Source: Streptomyces sp. CG4
GTDB lineage: Bacteria > Actinomycetota > Actinomycetes > Streptomycetales > Streptomycetaceae
Direction: 5' to 3'
Assembly: GCF_041080655.1 (NCBI RefSeq)
Contig: NZ_CP163525.1
Span: forward strand, 682,001 to 746,000
DNA: 64,000 nucleotides
Shown: positions 51,812 through 60,246 of the stretch, one piece after another
Layout: every line of letters begins with the position of its first letter
Numbering within the stretch: position 1 is the stretch's first letter
Notes under the pieces: model-generated
Database searches by the model: none
Seen by the model: only the letters and a program-made list of their open reading frames with translations
Told to the model about the DNA's origin: nothing
Position numbers and translations under genes: made by a program

Positions 51812-52430
51812 CGCGCTGCGCCGCGGTCTGCACGACGAGGACTTCGACACGGTGTGCGCCGGTGACGGCGCCACGGCCCTGCGGCTGGCGACACCGGACG
51901 TGTCGGCCGTCGTGCTGGACGTCGGCCTGCCCGACGCCGACGGCCGCGACGTGTGCCAGGCGATGCGCGCGGGCGGCTTCCTCGCCCCGGTCGTCTTCCT
52001 GACCGCGCGGCACGGCCTGACGGACCGGCTGTCGGGCTTCTCCGCCGGTGGGGACGACTATCTGCCCAAGCCGTTCCACCTCGCCGAGCTGGCCGCCCGG
52101 CTGCGGGCCGCGCTGCGCCGGGCGGTGCCCCCAGCCACGGACGCCGGGGCGGGCGGACTGGTGCTGGACGCCGTCCGGCACAGCGCCACCGTGGAGGGCC
52201 GGCGCGTCGCTCTGAGCCCGACCGAGTTCCGGCTGCTGGCGGCGCTCGGCGCGGCCGGCGGGGAACTGGTGCGCCGCCGCGAACTGGTCCGCGCGGGCTG
52301 GCCGGAGGGGGCACAGGTCAGCGACAACACGCTGGACCAGTACCTGACCCGGCTGCGCCGCAAGCTGCGCGCGGCGGGCAGCGAGCGGACCATCGCCACC
52401 GCACGCGGGATCGGGCACCGTCTGGCATAA
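51765..52430 (+). CDS. OmpR-family response regulator
   Basis: 221 residues. Receiver domain (1-115) with acidic pocket VEDDHALRDAL, phosphoacceptor Asp in AVVLDVGLPDADG and conserved Lys in YLPKPFHLAEL; then an OmpR-type winged helix (about 130-221; SPTEFRLLAALGAAGGELV, TLDQYLTRLRRKLRAAG and GIGHRLA). The ATG at 51765 has GGTGGAG upstream and lies inside the preceding PAP2 gene. Its partner kinase is truncated immediately downstream, so the regulator may now respond to another kinase or be unphosphorylated. Confidence 0.93.
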   Translation: MRPRILIVEDDHALRDALRRGLHDEDFDTVCAGDGATALRLATPDVSAVVLDVGLPDADGRDVCQAMRAGGFLAPVVFLTARHGLTDRLSGFSAGGDDYLPKPFHLAELAARLRAALRRAVPPATDAGAGGLVLDAVRHSATVEGRRVALSPTEFRLLAALGAAGGELVRRRELVRAGWPEGAQVSDNTLDQYLTRLRRKLRAAGSERTIATARGIGHRLA

Positions 52431-52474
52431 GGGTGGTCCCCGCACAGACCCGCCCCTCGTCACTCGTCTCACGC

Positions 52475-52837
52475 CGCGCACACCCTGCGCGGCCGGCTCC
52501 CGCTGGTCGTCCTGGCCACGGCCGCACTGCTGAGGGTGATCCTCACCGTGGTCATCAACACGGTGGTCCGGCATCGTCTGGAGCGCGGACGACGAGCCGA
52601 GAACCGCGCGGCGGCCGTCGACACCCGGCACGGCAGAGTACGGGCGCCGGCGACCGCCGGCGACGGACTGCTGGACACCAACACGTGGATCTACTCGGAG
52701 GGCCGGCCGCTGGAGCGGCCTCAGGCCGGCGCGGCCGTGCCACGGTGCACGGCCGGACACCGTACGGCTGTACGCGGCGCCGGTGCCCGGTGCGGCGGCG
52801 CGGGCCGTCGTGGTCACGGCGCTGGACCTCGCGACCA
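52475..52837 (+). pseudogene. N-terminal remnant of the partner histidine kinase
   Basis: About 120 residues remain: HTLRGRLPLVVLATAALLRV is the first TM helix, then LDTNTWIYSEGRPLERP in an extracytoplasmic loop; a frameshift near 52745 moves the rest (RLYAAPVPGAAARAVVVTALDLA) to another frame, and all HAMP, HisKA and HATPase domains are gone. It follows the response-regulator gene by about 45 bp, where the cognate kinase is expected. Identity as a sensor kinase rests on position and this N-terminal pattern. Confidence 0.65.
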
Positions 52838-52843
52838 CCGCGC

Positions 52844-52983
52844 TCATCAGCAGCGGGACTTCGGTCAGCCCGGGTCCGGCCTGCTCGTTCGCCAGGCCGG
52901 TGGCGGTCCCGCCGACCGTGGTGCACAGCACCTTGATCACCCAGAAGCAGGCGGTCACTTCCGGCACCTTGTTCCAGCGCACA
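52844..52983 (-). pseudogene. Fragment of a COG4705-type membrane protein
   Basis: On the minus strand the frame from 52983 reads WNKVPEVTACFWVIKVLCTT, a start I associate with the uncharacterised COG4705 family of membrane proteins, followed by GLTEVPLLMSAVV. Only about 45 residues remain, and the C-terminal helices are absent. It abuts the kinase remnant almost directly, head to head. The match is from pattern memory. Confidence 0.5.
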
Positions 52984-52999
52984 CGACCGGCCCGCGGGG

Positions 53000-53854
53000 T
53001 CAGGGGGCGGCGTGCGGGCCGTCCGGGCGCTCGCCGCGCCGGAGGATCATCTCCCGGCTCAGCTCCTCGGTCTCCGTCTCGGACAGCCGCTCGAAGCCGT
53101 CCTCGGTGATGAGGCACACGACCGGGAAGATACGGCGGGTCAGGTCGGGGCCGCCGGTGGCCGAGTCCTCGTCCGCCGCGTCGTACAGCGCCTGGAGCGC
53201 GGCGAGGGCGGCCTCGCGCCGGGTGAGGTCCGGCCGGTAGAGCTTCTTCAGGGCGCCCCGGGCGTACGGGGAGCCGGAGCCCTCGGCGTGGAAGTCGCGC
53301 TTCTCGTAGAGGCCGCCGGCCGCGTCGAGGGCGAAGATGCGGCCGCCCTCGCCCTCGGCCGCGGTGAGGTCGTATCCGGCGAGCAGCGGGACGACGGCGA
53401 GGCCCTGCATGGCCTGGGCGAGGTTCTGCCGGATCATGGCCGCGAGCCGGGTCGCTTTGCCGGCCAGGGTCATCGGGATGCCTTCGATCTTCTCGAAATG
53501 CGTCAGCTCCACCTGGAAGAGCCGCACCATGTCGACGGCGAGCCCGACGGTGCCGGCGAAGGCGACGGCCGTGTAATCGTCGGTGGGGTGCACCTTCTCC
53601 AGGTCGCGCTGGGCGATGAGGTTGCCCATGGTGGCCCGGCGGTCGCCGGCGATCAGCACGCCGTCGCCGTAGGTGAGGGCGAGGACGGTGGTGCCGTGCG
53701 GGAACCGGTCGGGGGCCGCTCGTATGCCGTCGGGCAGTGTGGGCGTGGTGGGCAGCAGACCTGGGCGGTACGCGGCCAGGAACTCGGTGAAGGACGACGT
53801 CCCCGGCGTGAAGAACGCCTCGCTCGGCAGCCCCGCGGTGTCGTTCCCCGACAT
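53000..53854 (-). CDS. prcB: Proteasome beta subunit, stand-alone
   Basis: 284 residues. Propeptide 1-54, then FPHG before the catalytic Thr55 (TTVLALTYGDG); active-site partners Asp17 and Lys33 of the mature chain are in LIAGDRRATMGNLIAQRDLEK. Further family blocks: VAFAGTVGLAVDMVRLFQ, GSGSPYARGALKKLYR, DSATGGPDLTRRIFPVV. So it should process itself into an active 20S beta subunit. It differs throughout from the canonical Streptomyces PrcB I recall, and no prcA, pup, mpa or dop gene is in the window. The ATG at 53854 has AGGAGGGGGAG upstream. It lies 75 bp downstream of the flippase-like gene on the same strand, so it may be in its operon. Confidence 0.9.
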   Translation of the reverse strand: MSGNDTAGLPSEAFFTPGTSSFTEFLAAYRPGLLPTTPTLPDGIRAAPDRFPHGTTVLALTYGDGVLIAGDRRATMGNLIAQRDLEKVHPTDDYTAVAFAGTVGLAVDMVRLFQVELTHFEKIEGIPMTLAGKATRLAAMIRQNLAQAMQGLAVVPLLAGYDLTAAEGEGGRIFALDAAGGLYEKRDFHAEGSGSPYARGALKKLYRPDLTRREAALAALQALYDAADEDSATGGPDLTRRIFPVVCLITEDGFERLSETETEELSREMILRRGERPDGPHAAP

Positions 53855-53929
53855 GGTTCTCCCCCTCCTTTGACGGCACAAGTCACCCGACTCCTACCTG
53901 CGGTGGGCACGCGGGAAACTCCCCGTCTC

Positions 53930-54880
53930 TCACAGGGCCTTGCGCCGCACCAGCACGCCGAGCACCAGCAGGCCCGGAAGCAGCGGCAGCCACACGGTCA
54001 GCAGCCGGTAGCCGAGCACGGCGGAGGCGGCGGCCGCGCCGGGGGCGCCGGCGACGGTGAGGGCGAGGGCGAGCGCCGCGTCCAGGGAGCCGAGGCCGCC
54101 CGGGGTGGGCAGCAGGGCGGCGGCGCTGCTGGCGGCGAGGAACAGCAGGGCCACCTGGAGCGGGGGCAGCGGCAGGGCGACGGCCCGGGTGACGGAGACG
54201 AGGACCAGGCAGTGCAGCGCGGCGAAGGCGAGGGAGCCGCCCCACAGCGCCGCCGCTCGCGCGGGGCAGCCGTGCAGGGCGCGGATGTCGGCCAGGACGA
54301 CCGCGAGGGCCAGCCGGCAGCGCGCCCACCAGGGGGTGGCCCGCAGGGCGCCGAGCAGCACGAGGACGCCCAGGGCGACGGCGAGGGCCGCCGGGGTCGG
54401 GTGCGGCACCTGCAGCAGGCCCGGGCAGACCGGGGTGAGCAGTGCGATCAGCGCCAGGCGGACGGCGCCGCCCGCGGTGGCCTTGACGGCGACGGCGCTG
54501 GCCGAGCGGCCCGCGGGCAGTCCGCAGCGCATCAGGAACCGCAGGTTCACCGCGCCGGCGCCGAGCCCGGCGGGCAGCAGATGGCCCGCGGCGGACGCGG
54601 CGAACTGGGCGGCGACGAGCCGGGGTACGGGCAGCCGCCGGACGACCGCACCCTGCTGGGCGAGCGCCGAGGCCGCCCAGGTGCCGAGGGCCGCCGTCGC
54701 GCCGAGCAGCAGCCACCCCTGGTCGGCGCCGGCCAGCCGTCCGGCGCCGCTCTCGACGGCGGACCAGTGCCGGCGGGCCAGGTACAGGCCGCCGAGGAGG
54801 ACGGCGAGGAGGGCGCCGGCGTGCCAGTAGCCGCGGCGCCGGACGGGGGATGCGGCGAGTTCCGTGCCCTGGGGCGTCAT
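53930..54880 (-). CDS. Lysylphosphatidylglycerol-synthase-TM-type (UPF0104) flippase-like protein
   Basis: 316 residues, seven or eight hydrophobic helices of the LPG_synthase_TM/AglD fold: AAGHLLPAGLGAGAVNLRFL and the terminal block LPTPGGLGSLDAALALALTV are the conserved loops. There is no synthase catalytic domain, so the role is more likely lipid-carrier translocation or stabilisation. Its ATG overlaps the glycosyltransferase stop codon (ATGA at 54877-54880). The same-strand proteasome gene follows after 75 bp. Confidence 0.87.
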   Translation of the reverse strand: MTPQGTELAASPVRRRGYWHAGALLAVLLGGLYLARRHWSAVESGAGRLAGADQGWLLLGATAALGTWAASALAQQGAVVRRLPVPRLVAAQFAASAAGHLLPAGLGAGAVNLRFLMRCGLPAGRSASAVAVKATAGGAVRLALIALLTPVCPGLLQVPHPTPAALAVALGVLVLLGALRATPWWARCRLALAVVLADIRALHGCPARAAALWGGSLAFAALHCLVLVSVTRAVALPLPPLQVALLFLAASSAAALLPTPGGLGSLDAALALALTVAGAPGAAAASAVLGYRLLTVWLPLLPGLLVLGVLVRRKAL

Positions 54881-56361
54881 CGGCCGCTCCCGGGTACGGA
54901 GTGGTACAGCCGCTGTCCGTCGAGGAGCGCGGAGGGCCAGTCGCGGGCGTACGACGGCGGCCGGGTGCCCGGGGGTACCAGTGTGGCGACCGGCATGCTG
55001 CGGGCGGTGCCGGCGATGCGGTCCGCGGTGCTGTTGGCATTGGGCCCGTCGGTGGCGGCCGAGGAGCAACCGGTGTAGAAGGCGACGGGGATGGCGTCGT
55101 CCCCGGTGAGCAGGCAGGGCGGGCGGACGCCGAGCCGGTGCAGGTCGGAGGCCGTGCGGGACCAGGCGCGGTGGTCCGTGGTGGTGCTGTTCGCCGTGTG
55201 CACGAGGACGGCCAGCTGCACCGCGAGATGGGCGGCGAGCCCGAGGCAGATCAGGGTCGTGACGGGCGCGCGCCAGGGCCGGCGCGCGGCGGTGAAGAGA
55301 TGCCCGAGCGCGTCGGCGACCGGGAGCGCGAGCAGGGCGTAGGCCGGAAGCAGGAAGCGGGGAGCCGCGTAGCCGATGAGGAACAGATACGGGAAGGCCG
55401 CGCTCACCGCGCAGGCGAGCGGGAGCGCCGTGGCCGCCGGGCGCCGGGCGCGGACCGCGACGACGAGCCCGAGTGCGGCGAGCACGGGCAGCGTGAACCA
55501 CCAGACGGTGACCGCCGGATCGGGCAGAGGGCCGGTGCACGGCCGGCACAGGGTTTCGCCGCCGAGGCTGCGCAGCTGGTCGGTGACGGCGAGGTGCCAG
55601 CCGAGGCCGCCCTGGATCGCCGAGCCCACGGACAGACGATGCAGCAGGCCGCCGTAGCGGACGTAGGCCTCGATCACCCACTCGGCGGCGCCGGCCGCGA
55701 GCCCGGCGAGCAGCACCGCGAGGGCCCGCCAGCGGCGGCGGGCGAGGCCGAGGGCGAGGAGCGGCAGCGCCGCCCAGACGGCGTCCGTGGGCCGCATCCA
55801 CGCCATGAGCGCGGCACTCGCCGCCAGACCCCACCACGCCCGGCGCCCCGCTCCGTCGCGGGCTTGCAGGAAACAGGCGACGGCGGCCGAGGCGCCCACC
55901 GCGACCCAGTAGTTGGGCATGGCCTGCGGGCCGTAGAACAGGGTCACCCAGAGGGAGGCGAACAGGGCGCTGGCGAGGGCGAGGACACGGGCCGGGAACA
56001 GGCCGCGCCAGGCGCGCAGGGCCAGGAACAGAGCGAGGCCGGACAGGACCGCGAGGTAGATCCGCAGCAGCGCGGTGGACGAGGACCAGGCGGTGACGGG
56101 CGCGACGAGCAGGGAGATGCCGCGCGCCCGGGGTGCGCTGAAGAAGGCGGCGGGGGCGTGGGCGCTGACCTGGCTGACGTACACCGTCTCGTCCCAGCCG
56201 AGACCCATGCCGGGCCCTACGAGGAACAGTTGGGCCAGGGTGAAGGCGGCCGCCACCGCCGCGAGCGCGGCCGTGGCACGGGAGGCCCGGGCGCCCTCCA
56301 AACCGCGCTGCGGGCGCTCGCGCCGCATCCCGGCGAGTGTGGCGTGCACGCTGCCGGTCAT
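54877..56361 (-). CDS. Integral membrane glycosyltransferase (GT39/ArnT-like)
   Basis: 494 residues, about eleven TM helices plus a hydrophilic C-terminal domain (about 400-494). The first extracytoplasmic loop holds GLGWDETVYVSQVSAHAPA, the conserved Asp-Glu of PMT/ArnT-type enzymes that use polyprenyl-phosphate sugars. The acceptor is unknown. The start is ambiguous among GTG 56367, ATG 56364 and ATG 56361; GAAGGG is best placed for 56361. A BlaI-type operator lies 41 bp upstream, and the flippase-like gene overlaps its stop. Confidence 0.85.
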   Translation of the reverse strand: MTGSVHATLAGMRRERPQRGLEGARASRATAALAAVAAAFTLAQLFLVGPGMGLGWDETVYVSQVSAHAPAAFFSAPRARGISLLVAPVTAWSSSTALLRIYLAVLSGLALFLALRAWRGLFPARVLALASALFASLWVTLFYGPQAMPNYWVAVGASAAVACFLQARDGAGRRAWWGLAASAALMAWMRPTDAVWAALPLLALGLARRRWRALAVLLAGLAAGAAEWVIEAYVRYGGLLHRLSVGSAIQGGLGWHLAVTDQLRSLGGETLCRPCTGPLPDPAVTVWWFTLPVLAALGLVVAVRARRPAATALPLACAVSAAFPYLFLIGYAAPRFLLPAYALLALPVADALGHLFTAARRPWRAPVTTLICLGLAAHLAVQLAVLVHTANSTTTDHRAWSRTASDLHRLGVRPPCLLTGDDAIPVAFYTGCSSAATDGPNANSTADRIAGTARSMPVATLVPPGTRPPSYARDWPSALLDGQRLYHSVPGSGR

Positions 56362-56401
56362 CATCACCCTTCTGCCCCCGCGGCGTGCGGGACCCCTGCC
56401 A

Positions 56402-56418
56402 CCCTACAGTTTGTAGGG
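56402..56418. promoter_or_regulatory. BlaI/MecI-type operator 1
   Basis: CCCTACA-GTT-TGTAGGG, a perfect 7-bp dyad containing TACA...TGTA (TAC-N5-GTA), the core recognised by BlaI/MecI repressors. It lies upstream of the glycosyltransferase gene and 150 bp from the blaI start. Confidence 0.65.
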
Positions 56419-56547
56419 CTGAGGGCGGGAGCCGGGAAGACACCGCCGAGCAACACGAACACACCGCCCAACCGAGGGAAAAACATCGACAAAGTACCCC
56501 GATTTCCTGTCTCCTGCCGGGCGGACAGGGCCATCCGGCCCATGGCA

Positions 56548-56559
56548 CTACGCGCTGTA
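56548..56559. promoter_or_regulatory. BlaI/MecI-type operator 2
   Basis: CTAC-GCGC-TGTA has the same TAC-N5-GTA spacing as operator 1, and ends 10 bp before the blaI ATG, where binding would block its own transcription. Confidence 0.5.
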
Positions 56560-56569
56560 AGGTTGGCGC

Positions 56570-56953
56570 ATGGCTGGCACAGGGTCCCGCGGCAGGGCGG
56601 AGCGGCGCAGCGCCGGTGAGCTGGAGAGTGAGGTGCTGGCCGCACTGTGGGCCACCGAGCGGCCGCTGACCCCGGCGGAGATCCAGGCTGAGATCGACGG
56701 CGGGCTCGCCTACAACACGGTGCACACCATCCTCAAACGCCTCTACGACAAGGGCCTGGTGCTGCGAGACGCCGACGGGCGGCGCGGAGCGTACCGGCCG
56801 GCGAAGAACGCGGCCGAGCTGACCGCCGCGGCGATGCACGACGCCCTGGACCGGGGTCCGGACCCGATCGCGACGCTCCAGCAGTTCGTGACCGGGCTGA
56901 GCCCCGAGGAGGAGCGGGCGCTGCGCCAACTGCTCGCCGGAGGCGACGCATGA
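56570..56953 (+). CDS. BlaI/MecI/CopY-family repressor
   Basis: 127 residues. Winged helix in the N-terminal 80 residues: AGELESEVLAALWATERPLT, then AYNTVHTILKRLYDKGLVLR; a C-terminal dimerisation helix includes FVTGLSPEEERALRQLLAGG, close to the family site where the M56 protease (or its action) inactivates the repressor. Its stop overlaps the start of the M56 gene (ATGA). Two operator-like dyads lie upstream. AAGG precedes the ATG. Confidence 0.93.
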   Translation: MAGTGSRGRAERRSAGELESEVLAALWATERPLTPAEIQAEIDGGLAYNTVHTILKRLYDKGLVLRDADGRRGAYRPAKNAAELTAAAMHDALDRGPDPIATLQQFVTGLSPEEERALRQLLAGGDA

Positions 56954-57843
56954 GGTTCGACGTGTACAGCCCGCTGGTGCTGTCCCTGCTGCTGTCGGCA
57001 CTCGGGCCGGTGATCGCCCGCCGCGTCGCTCCGGCGCTCGCCGTGCGCGTGCTGACCTCGGCGGCCGTGCTGACCGCCGCGGCCACCACCTGGTCGCTGA
57101 TCCTGCTGGCCACCGCGTTGCTCGGGGACGCGCCGCCGGTGCTCCGCGAGGCCCGGGAGAACGGGCGTACGGTCACGGATCCGGTGCCCGAGGTGATCGG
57201 GCTGGCGGCCTGTCTGGCACTGGCGGCGATCGCCCTGCGGGTGTACCGGGCCGTACGAACCGAGCGGTGCACCCGGCGGACGCTGCGCCGGCTGTGCGCA
57301 GGGCACCCGGCGGACAGCGAACTGATCGTCGCCGCCTCCGACGTGCCGCAGGCGTTCGCGATCCCGGGCCGGCCGGGCCGGATCCTGGTCACCTCGGCGA
57401 TGCTGAGCGCCCTCGATCCCGCCGAGCGGCGGGTGCTCCTCGCGCACGAGCGCGCCCATCTCGCCCACCGGCACGGCCCGTTGGTCACGGCGGCGACGCT
57501 CGCCGCGGCGGCCGACCCGCTGCTCGGACCGGTGCGTACGGCCGTCGGCTTCCTCGTGGAGCGGTGGGCCGACGAGCAGGCGGCGACCACGGTCGGCGAC
57601 CGGCGCACCGCCGCCCGGGCACTGGCCCGGGCCGCCCTCACCGCCGGCCGGGCCCGCACCGCCTGCGCGCTGCACTTCACCGACCGTACCGTCACCCGCC
57701 GGATCGCAGCCCTGCAGACGACCCCGCCACCGCAACTGTGGCCGGCCGCGGCGGCGGTCCTCCTCCTCGGCGCACTGCCCACGTTGCTCGCGGCGGACGC
57801 GACGAGCGACCTGCTGGGGCAGCTGTCGGGCGTGCCCCACTGA
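56950..57843 (+). CDS. M56-family metallopeptidase (BlaR1-like sensor protease)
   Basis: 297 residues. Hydrophobic segments near 8-25, 35-60, 82-98, 195-210 and 270-290. The gluzincin motif LLAHERAHLAHRHG (HExxH) and a downstream glutamate in VERWADEQAATT form the zinc site. It has no penicillin-binding sensor domain, so the signal is unknown. Coupled to the BlaI-type repressor by an ATGA overlap, as in all such pairs. Confidence 0.92.
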   Translation: MRFDVYSPLVLSLLLSALGPVIARRVAPALAVRVLTSAAVLTAAATTWSLILLATALLGDAPPVLREARENGRTVTDPVPEVIGLAACLALAAIALRVYRAVRTERCTRRTLRRLCAGHPADSELIVAASDVPQAFAIPGRPGRILVTSAMLSALDPAERRVLLAHERAHLAHRHGPLVTAATLAAAADPLLGPVRTAVGFLVERWADEQAATTVGDRRTAARALARAALTAGRARTACALHFTDRTVTRRIAALQTTPPPQLWPAAAAVLLLGALPTLLAADATSDLLGQLSGVPH

Positions 57844-57891
57844 GAAGCCGACGGCACCACCTGCGTACCAGCACCTACAACGCGGCTTTCG

Positions 57892-60246
57892 TCAGCCGCC
57901 GTTCGGTGGCCGATGCAGGGGCTGCTCGGGGTCGGGCCGGGGGACGACAGGCGGTACGGCCCGCACGGCCGGCTCCTCGGTGCTCACCGTCAGCGGTTCC
58001 CCGTGATGACGCAGGGTCAGCGGCGGCCCGTCCAGCAGCGCGTACGTCGCCTTGTCCGCGCCGATGTCCACGCGCAGCCGCCGCCCGCGGAACGCGACGG
58101 TGAAGGCGAGCCGGCTCAGCCGCTCGGGCAGGCGGGGCGCGAACCGCAGCCGTTCGCCGTCGCGGCGCATCCCGCCGAAGCCCGCCACCAGCGCCATCCA
58201 GGTGCCGGCCAGGGAGGCGATGTGCAGTCCGTCGCGGGTGTTGTGCTCCAGGTCCTGCAGATCCATCAGGGCCGCCTCGGTGGTGTAGGCGTAGGCGAGG
58301 TCCGGATGGCCCGCCTGGGCGGCGACGACGGCCTGGCAGCAGGCCGACAGGGAGGAGTCCCGGACGGTCAGCGGCTCGTAGTAGGCGAAGTTCCGGGCGA
58401 CCTGCTCCTCATCGTGCTCCGCGTCGAACCAGTCGCCGCAGGTGTACATGGCCAGCACCAGGTCGGCCTGCTTGATCACCTGCTTGCGGTAGAGGTCGAA
58501 GTAGGGGAAGTGCAACAGCAGGGGGTACTGGTCGGCGCGGGTGGCGGCGAAGTCCCAGCGCTGGTACCGGGTGAATCCGGCGTGCTGCTCGTGGACGCCG
58601 AGCTCGGCGTTGTAGGGGACGTGCATGGCCTCGGCGGCGTCCCGCCAGGCCGCGCTCTCCTCCTCGTCCACGCCGAGCCGGGCCGCCTCGCGCGGATGGC
58701 GTGCGACGGCGTCGGCCGCGGCGAGCAGGTTCTGCCGGGCCATGAGGTTGGTGTACGTGTTGTCGTCGGCGACCGCGCTGTACTCGTCGGGGCCGGTGAC
58801 GCCGTCGATGTGGAAGACGCCGCGGGAGTCGTGGTGGCCGAGCGAGCGCCACAGCCGGGCCGTCTCCACCAGCAGTTCCACACCGGCCTCGCGTTCGAAG
58901 ACGGTGTCCTCGGTGGCTTCGACGTACCGGACCACCGCGTCGGCGATGCCGGCGTTCACATGGAAGGCGGCGGTGCCGGCCGGCCAGTACGCCGAGCCTT
59001 CCGGTCCCGCGATGGTCCGCCAGGGGAACGCGGCGCCGGCGAGCCCGAGTTGGGCCGCGCGCTCGCGGGCCTCGTCCAGCGTGTTGTACCGCCAGCGCAG
59101 CGCCTCGGCGACGGCTCCGGGGGCGGTGTAGGTGAGCACGGGCAGCACGAACATCTCGGTGTCCCAGAAGGCGTGCCCGTCGTAGCCGGAGCCGGTCAGG
59201 CCCTTCGCCGGAATCGCGCGCTGCTCGGCGCGGCTGCCGGCCTGCAGGACGTGGAACAGGGCGAAGCGGACCGCCTGCTGGACCTCCTCGTCGCCCTCCA
59301 CCTCGACGTCGGCGCGGGCCCAGAAGTCGTCCAGGCAGGTCCGCTGGTCGGCCAGCAGGCCCTGCCAGCCGTCGTGCGCGGCGGCGGCCAGTGCGGCGTC
59401 GACCTGGTCGGCCATCGCGGGCAGCGAGCGGGTGCCGGACCAGCCGTGGGCGACCAGCTTCTCCACCCGCAGCGTCTGTCCGGGCTCCAGTACGGAGGTG
59501 ACGGTCAGCCGGGCCACGTCGCTGCCGCTCTCGCTGCGGGTCGTCGTACGCTCCGGGCCGCTGACGACGTGGTCGGCGGCCACGGCCACCCTGAGGCCGC
59601 TGCGCCGGGTGCGGTGCACCAGCCGTAGCCGGCTGCCGGAGGCGAAGTGGTCCTCCTGCTCCAGCGGCGACTGCAGCGCCATGGCGGCGCGCGGGTCGCC
59701 GTTCGGCTCCGGCAGGGTCTCGCCCGCGACCAGCTCGGACTGGATCACCACCCGGCTGCGGCAGCCGACGGCCTCCACCTCGTACGCCACCGCGGCGACC
59801 GCGCGCTGGGTCAGCGACACCAGCCGGGTCGAGCGCACCCGGACCGTGGAGCCCGCCGGGGAGGTCCACTCGCAGGTCCGCTCCAGGACCCCGCGGCGCA
59901 GGTCCAGGACCCGCTCATGGGCGACGAGCCGGCCGTAGCGCAGGTCGAACGGCTCGTCGTCCACGAGCAGCCGGAGCACCTTGCCGTTGGTGACGTTGAT
60001 GACCGTCTGGCCCGACTCCGGGTAGCCGTAGCCCGCCTCCGCGTACGGCAGCGGGTGCACCTCGTGCACGCCGTTGAGGTAGCTGCCGGGCAATCCGTGC
60101 GGTTCGCCCTCGTCGAGGTTGCCGCGCCAGCCGACGTGCCCGTTGGACAGCGCGAACACCGACTCGCTCTGGGCGAGGACGCCGAGATCGAGGGCGGTCT
60201 CCCGTATGGTCCACGGCTCCACGCTGTACGACCGGTCGCTGATCAC
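57892..60246 (-). CDS. Glycoside hydrolase family 65 (disaccharide phosphorylase/hydrolase)
   Basis: 784 residues. N-terminal super-sandwich (about 1-290), (alpha/alpha)6 catalytic barrel (about 320-690) and C-terminal jelly-roll (about 700-784). The catalytic acid is the Glu in HIDGVTGPDEYSAV; the barrel opens with GYDGHAFWDTEMFVLPVLTY and later has the RQKK-like segment YRKQVIKQADLVLAMY. GH65 members phosphorolyse maltose, trehalose, kojibiose or nigerose; the neighbouring beta-phosphoglucomutase fits a phosphorylase that releases beta-glucose 1-phosphate. The GTG at 60246 overlaps the phosphoglucomutase stop (GTGA). Confidence 0.93.
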   Translation of the reverse strand: MISDRSYSVEPWTIRETALDLGVLAQSESVFALSNGHVGWRGNLDEGEPHGLPGSYLNGVHEVHPLPYAEAGYGYPESGQTVINVTNGKVLRLLVDDEPFDLRYGRLVAHERVLDLRRGVLERTCEWTSPAGSTVRVRSTRLVSLTQRAVAAVAYEVEAVGCRSRVVIQSELVAGETLPEPNGDPRAAMALQSPLEQEDHFASGSRLRLVHRTRRSGLRVAVAADHVVSGPERTTTRSESGSDVARLTVTSVLEPGQTLRVEKLVAHGWSGTRSLPAMADQVDAALAAAAHDGWQGLLADQRTCLDDFWARADVEVEGDEEVQQAVRFALFHVLQAGSRAEQRAIPAKGLTGSGYDGHAFWDTEMFVLPVLTYTAPGAVAEALRWRYNTLDEARERAAQLGLAGAAFPWRTIAGPEGSAYWPAGTAAFHVNAGIADAVVRYVEATEDTVFEREAGVELLVETARLWRSLGHHDSRGVFHIDGVTGPDEYSAVADDNTYTNLMARQNLLAAADAVARHPREAARLGVDEEESAAWRDAAEAMHVPYNAELGVHEQHAGFTRYQRWDFAATRADQYPLLLHFPYFDLYRKQVIKQADLVLAMYTCGDWFDAEHDEEQVARNFAYYEPLTVRDSSLSACCQAVVAAQAGHPDLAYAYTTEAALMDLQDLEHNTRDGLHIASLAGTWMALVAGFGGMRRDGERLRFAPRLPERLSRLAFTVAFRGRRLRVDIGADKATYALLDGPPLTLRHHGEPLTVSTEEPAVRAVPPVVPRPDPEQPLHRPPNGG

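Noticed and set aside
51063..53879. A 938-residue minus-strand frame across PAP2, the regulator and prcB
   Set aside because: Antisense to real genes for most of its length; only the short piece near 52844-52983 resembles a known protein start and is listed separately.
57845..57888. Terminator between the M56 and GH65 genes
   Set aside because: AAGCCG/CGGCTT is only a 6-bp stem separated by 32 nt; too weak to report as a terminator.
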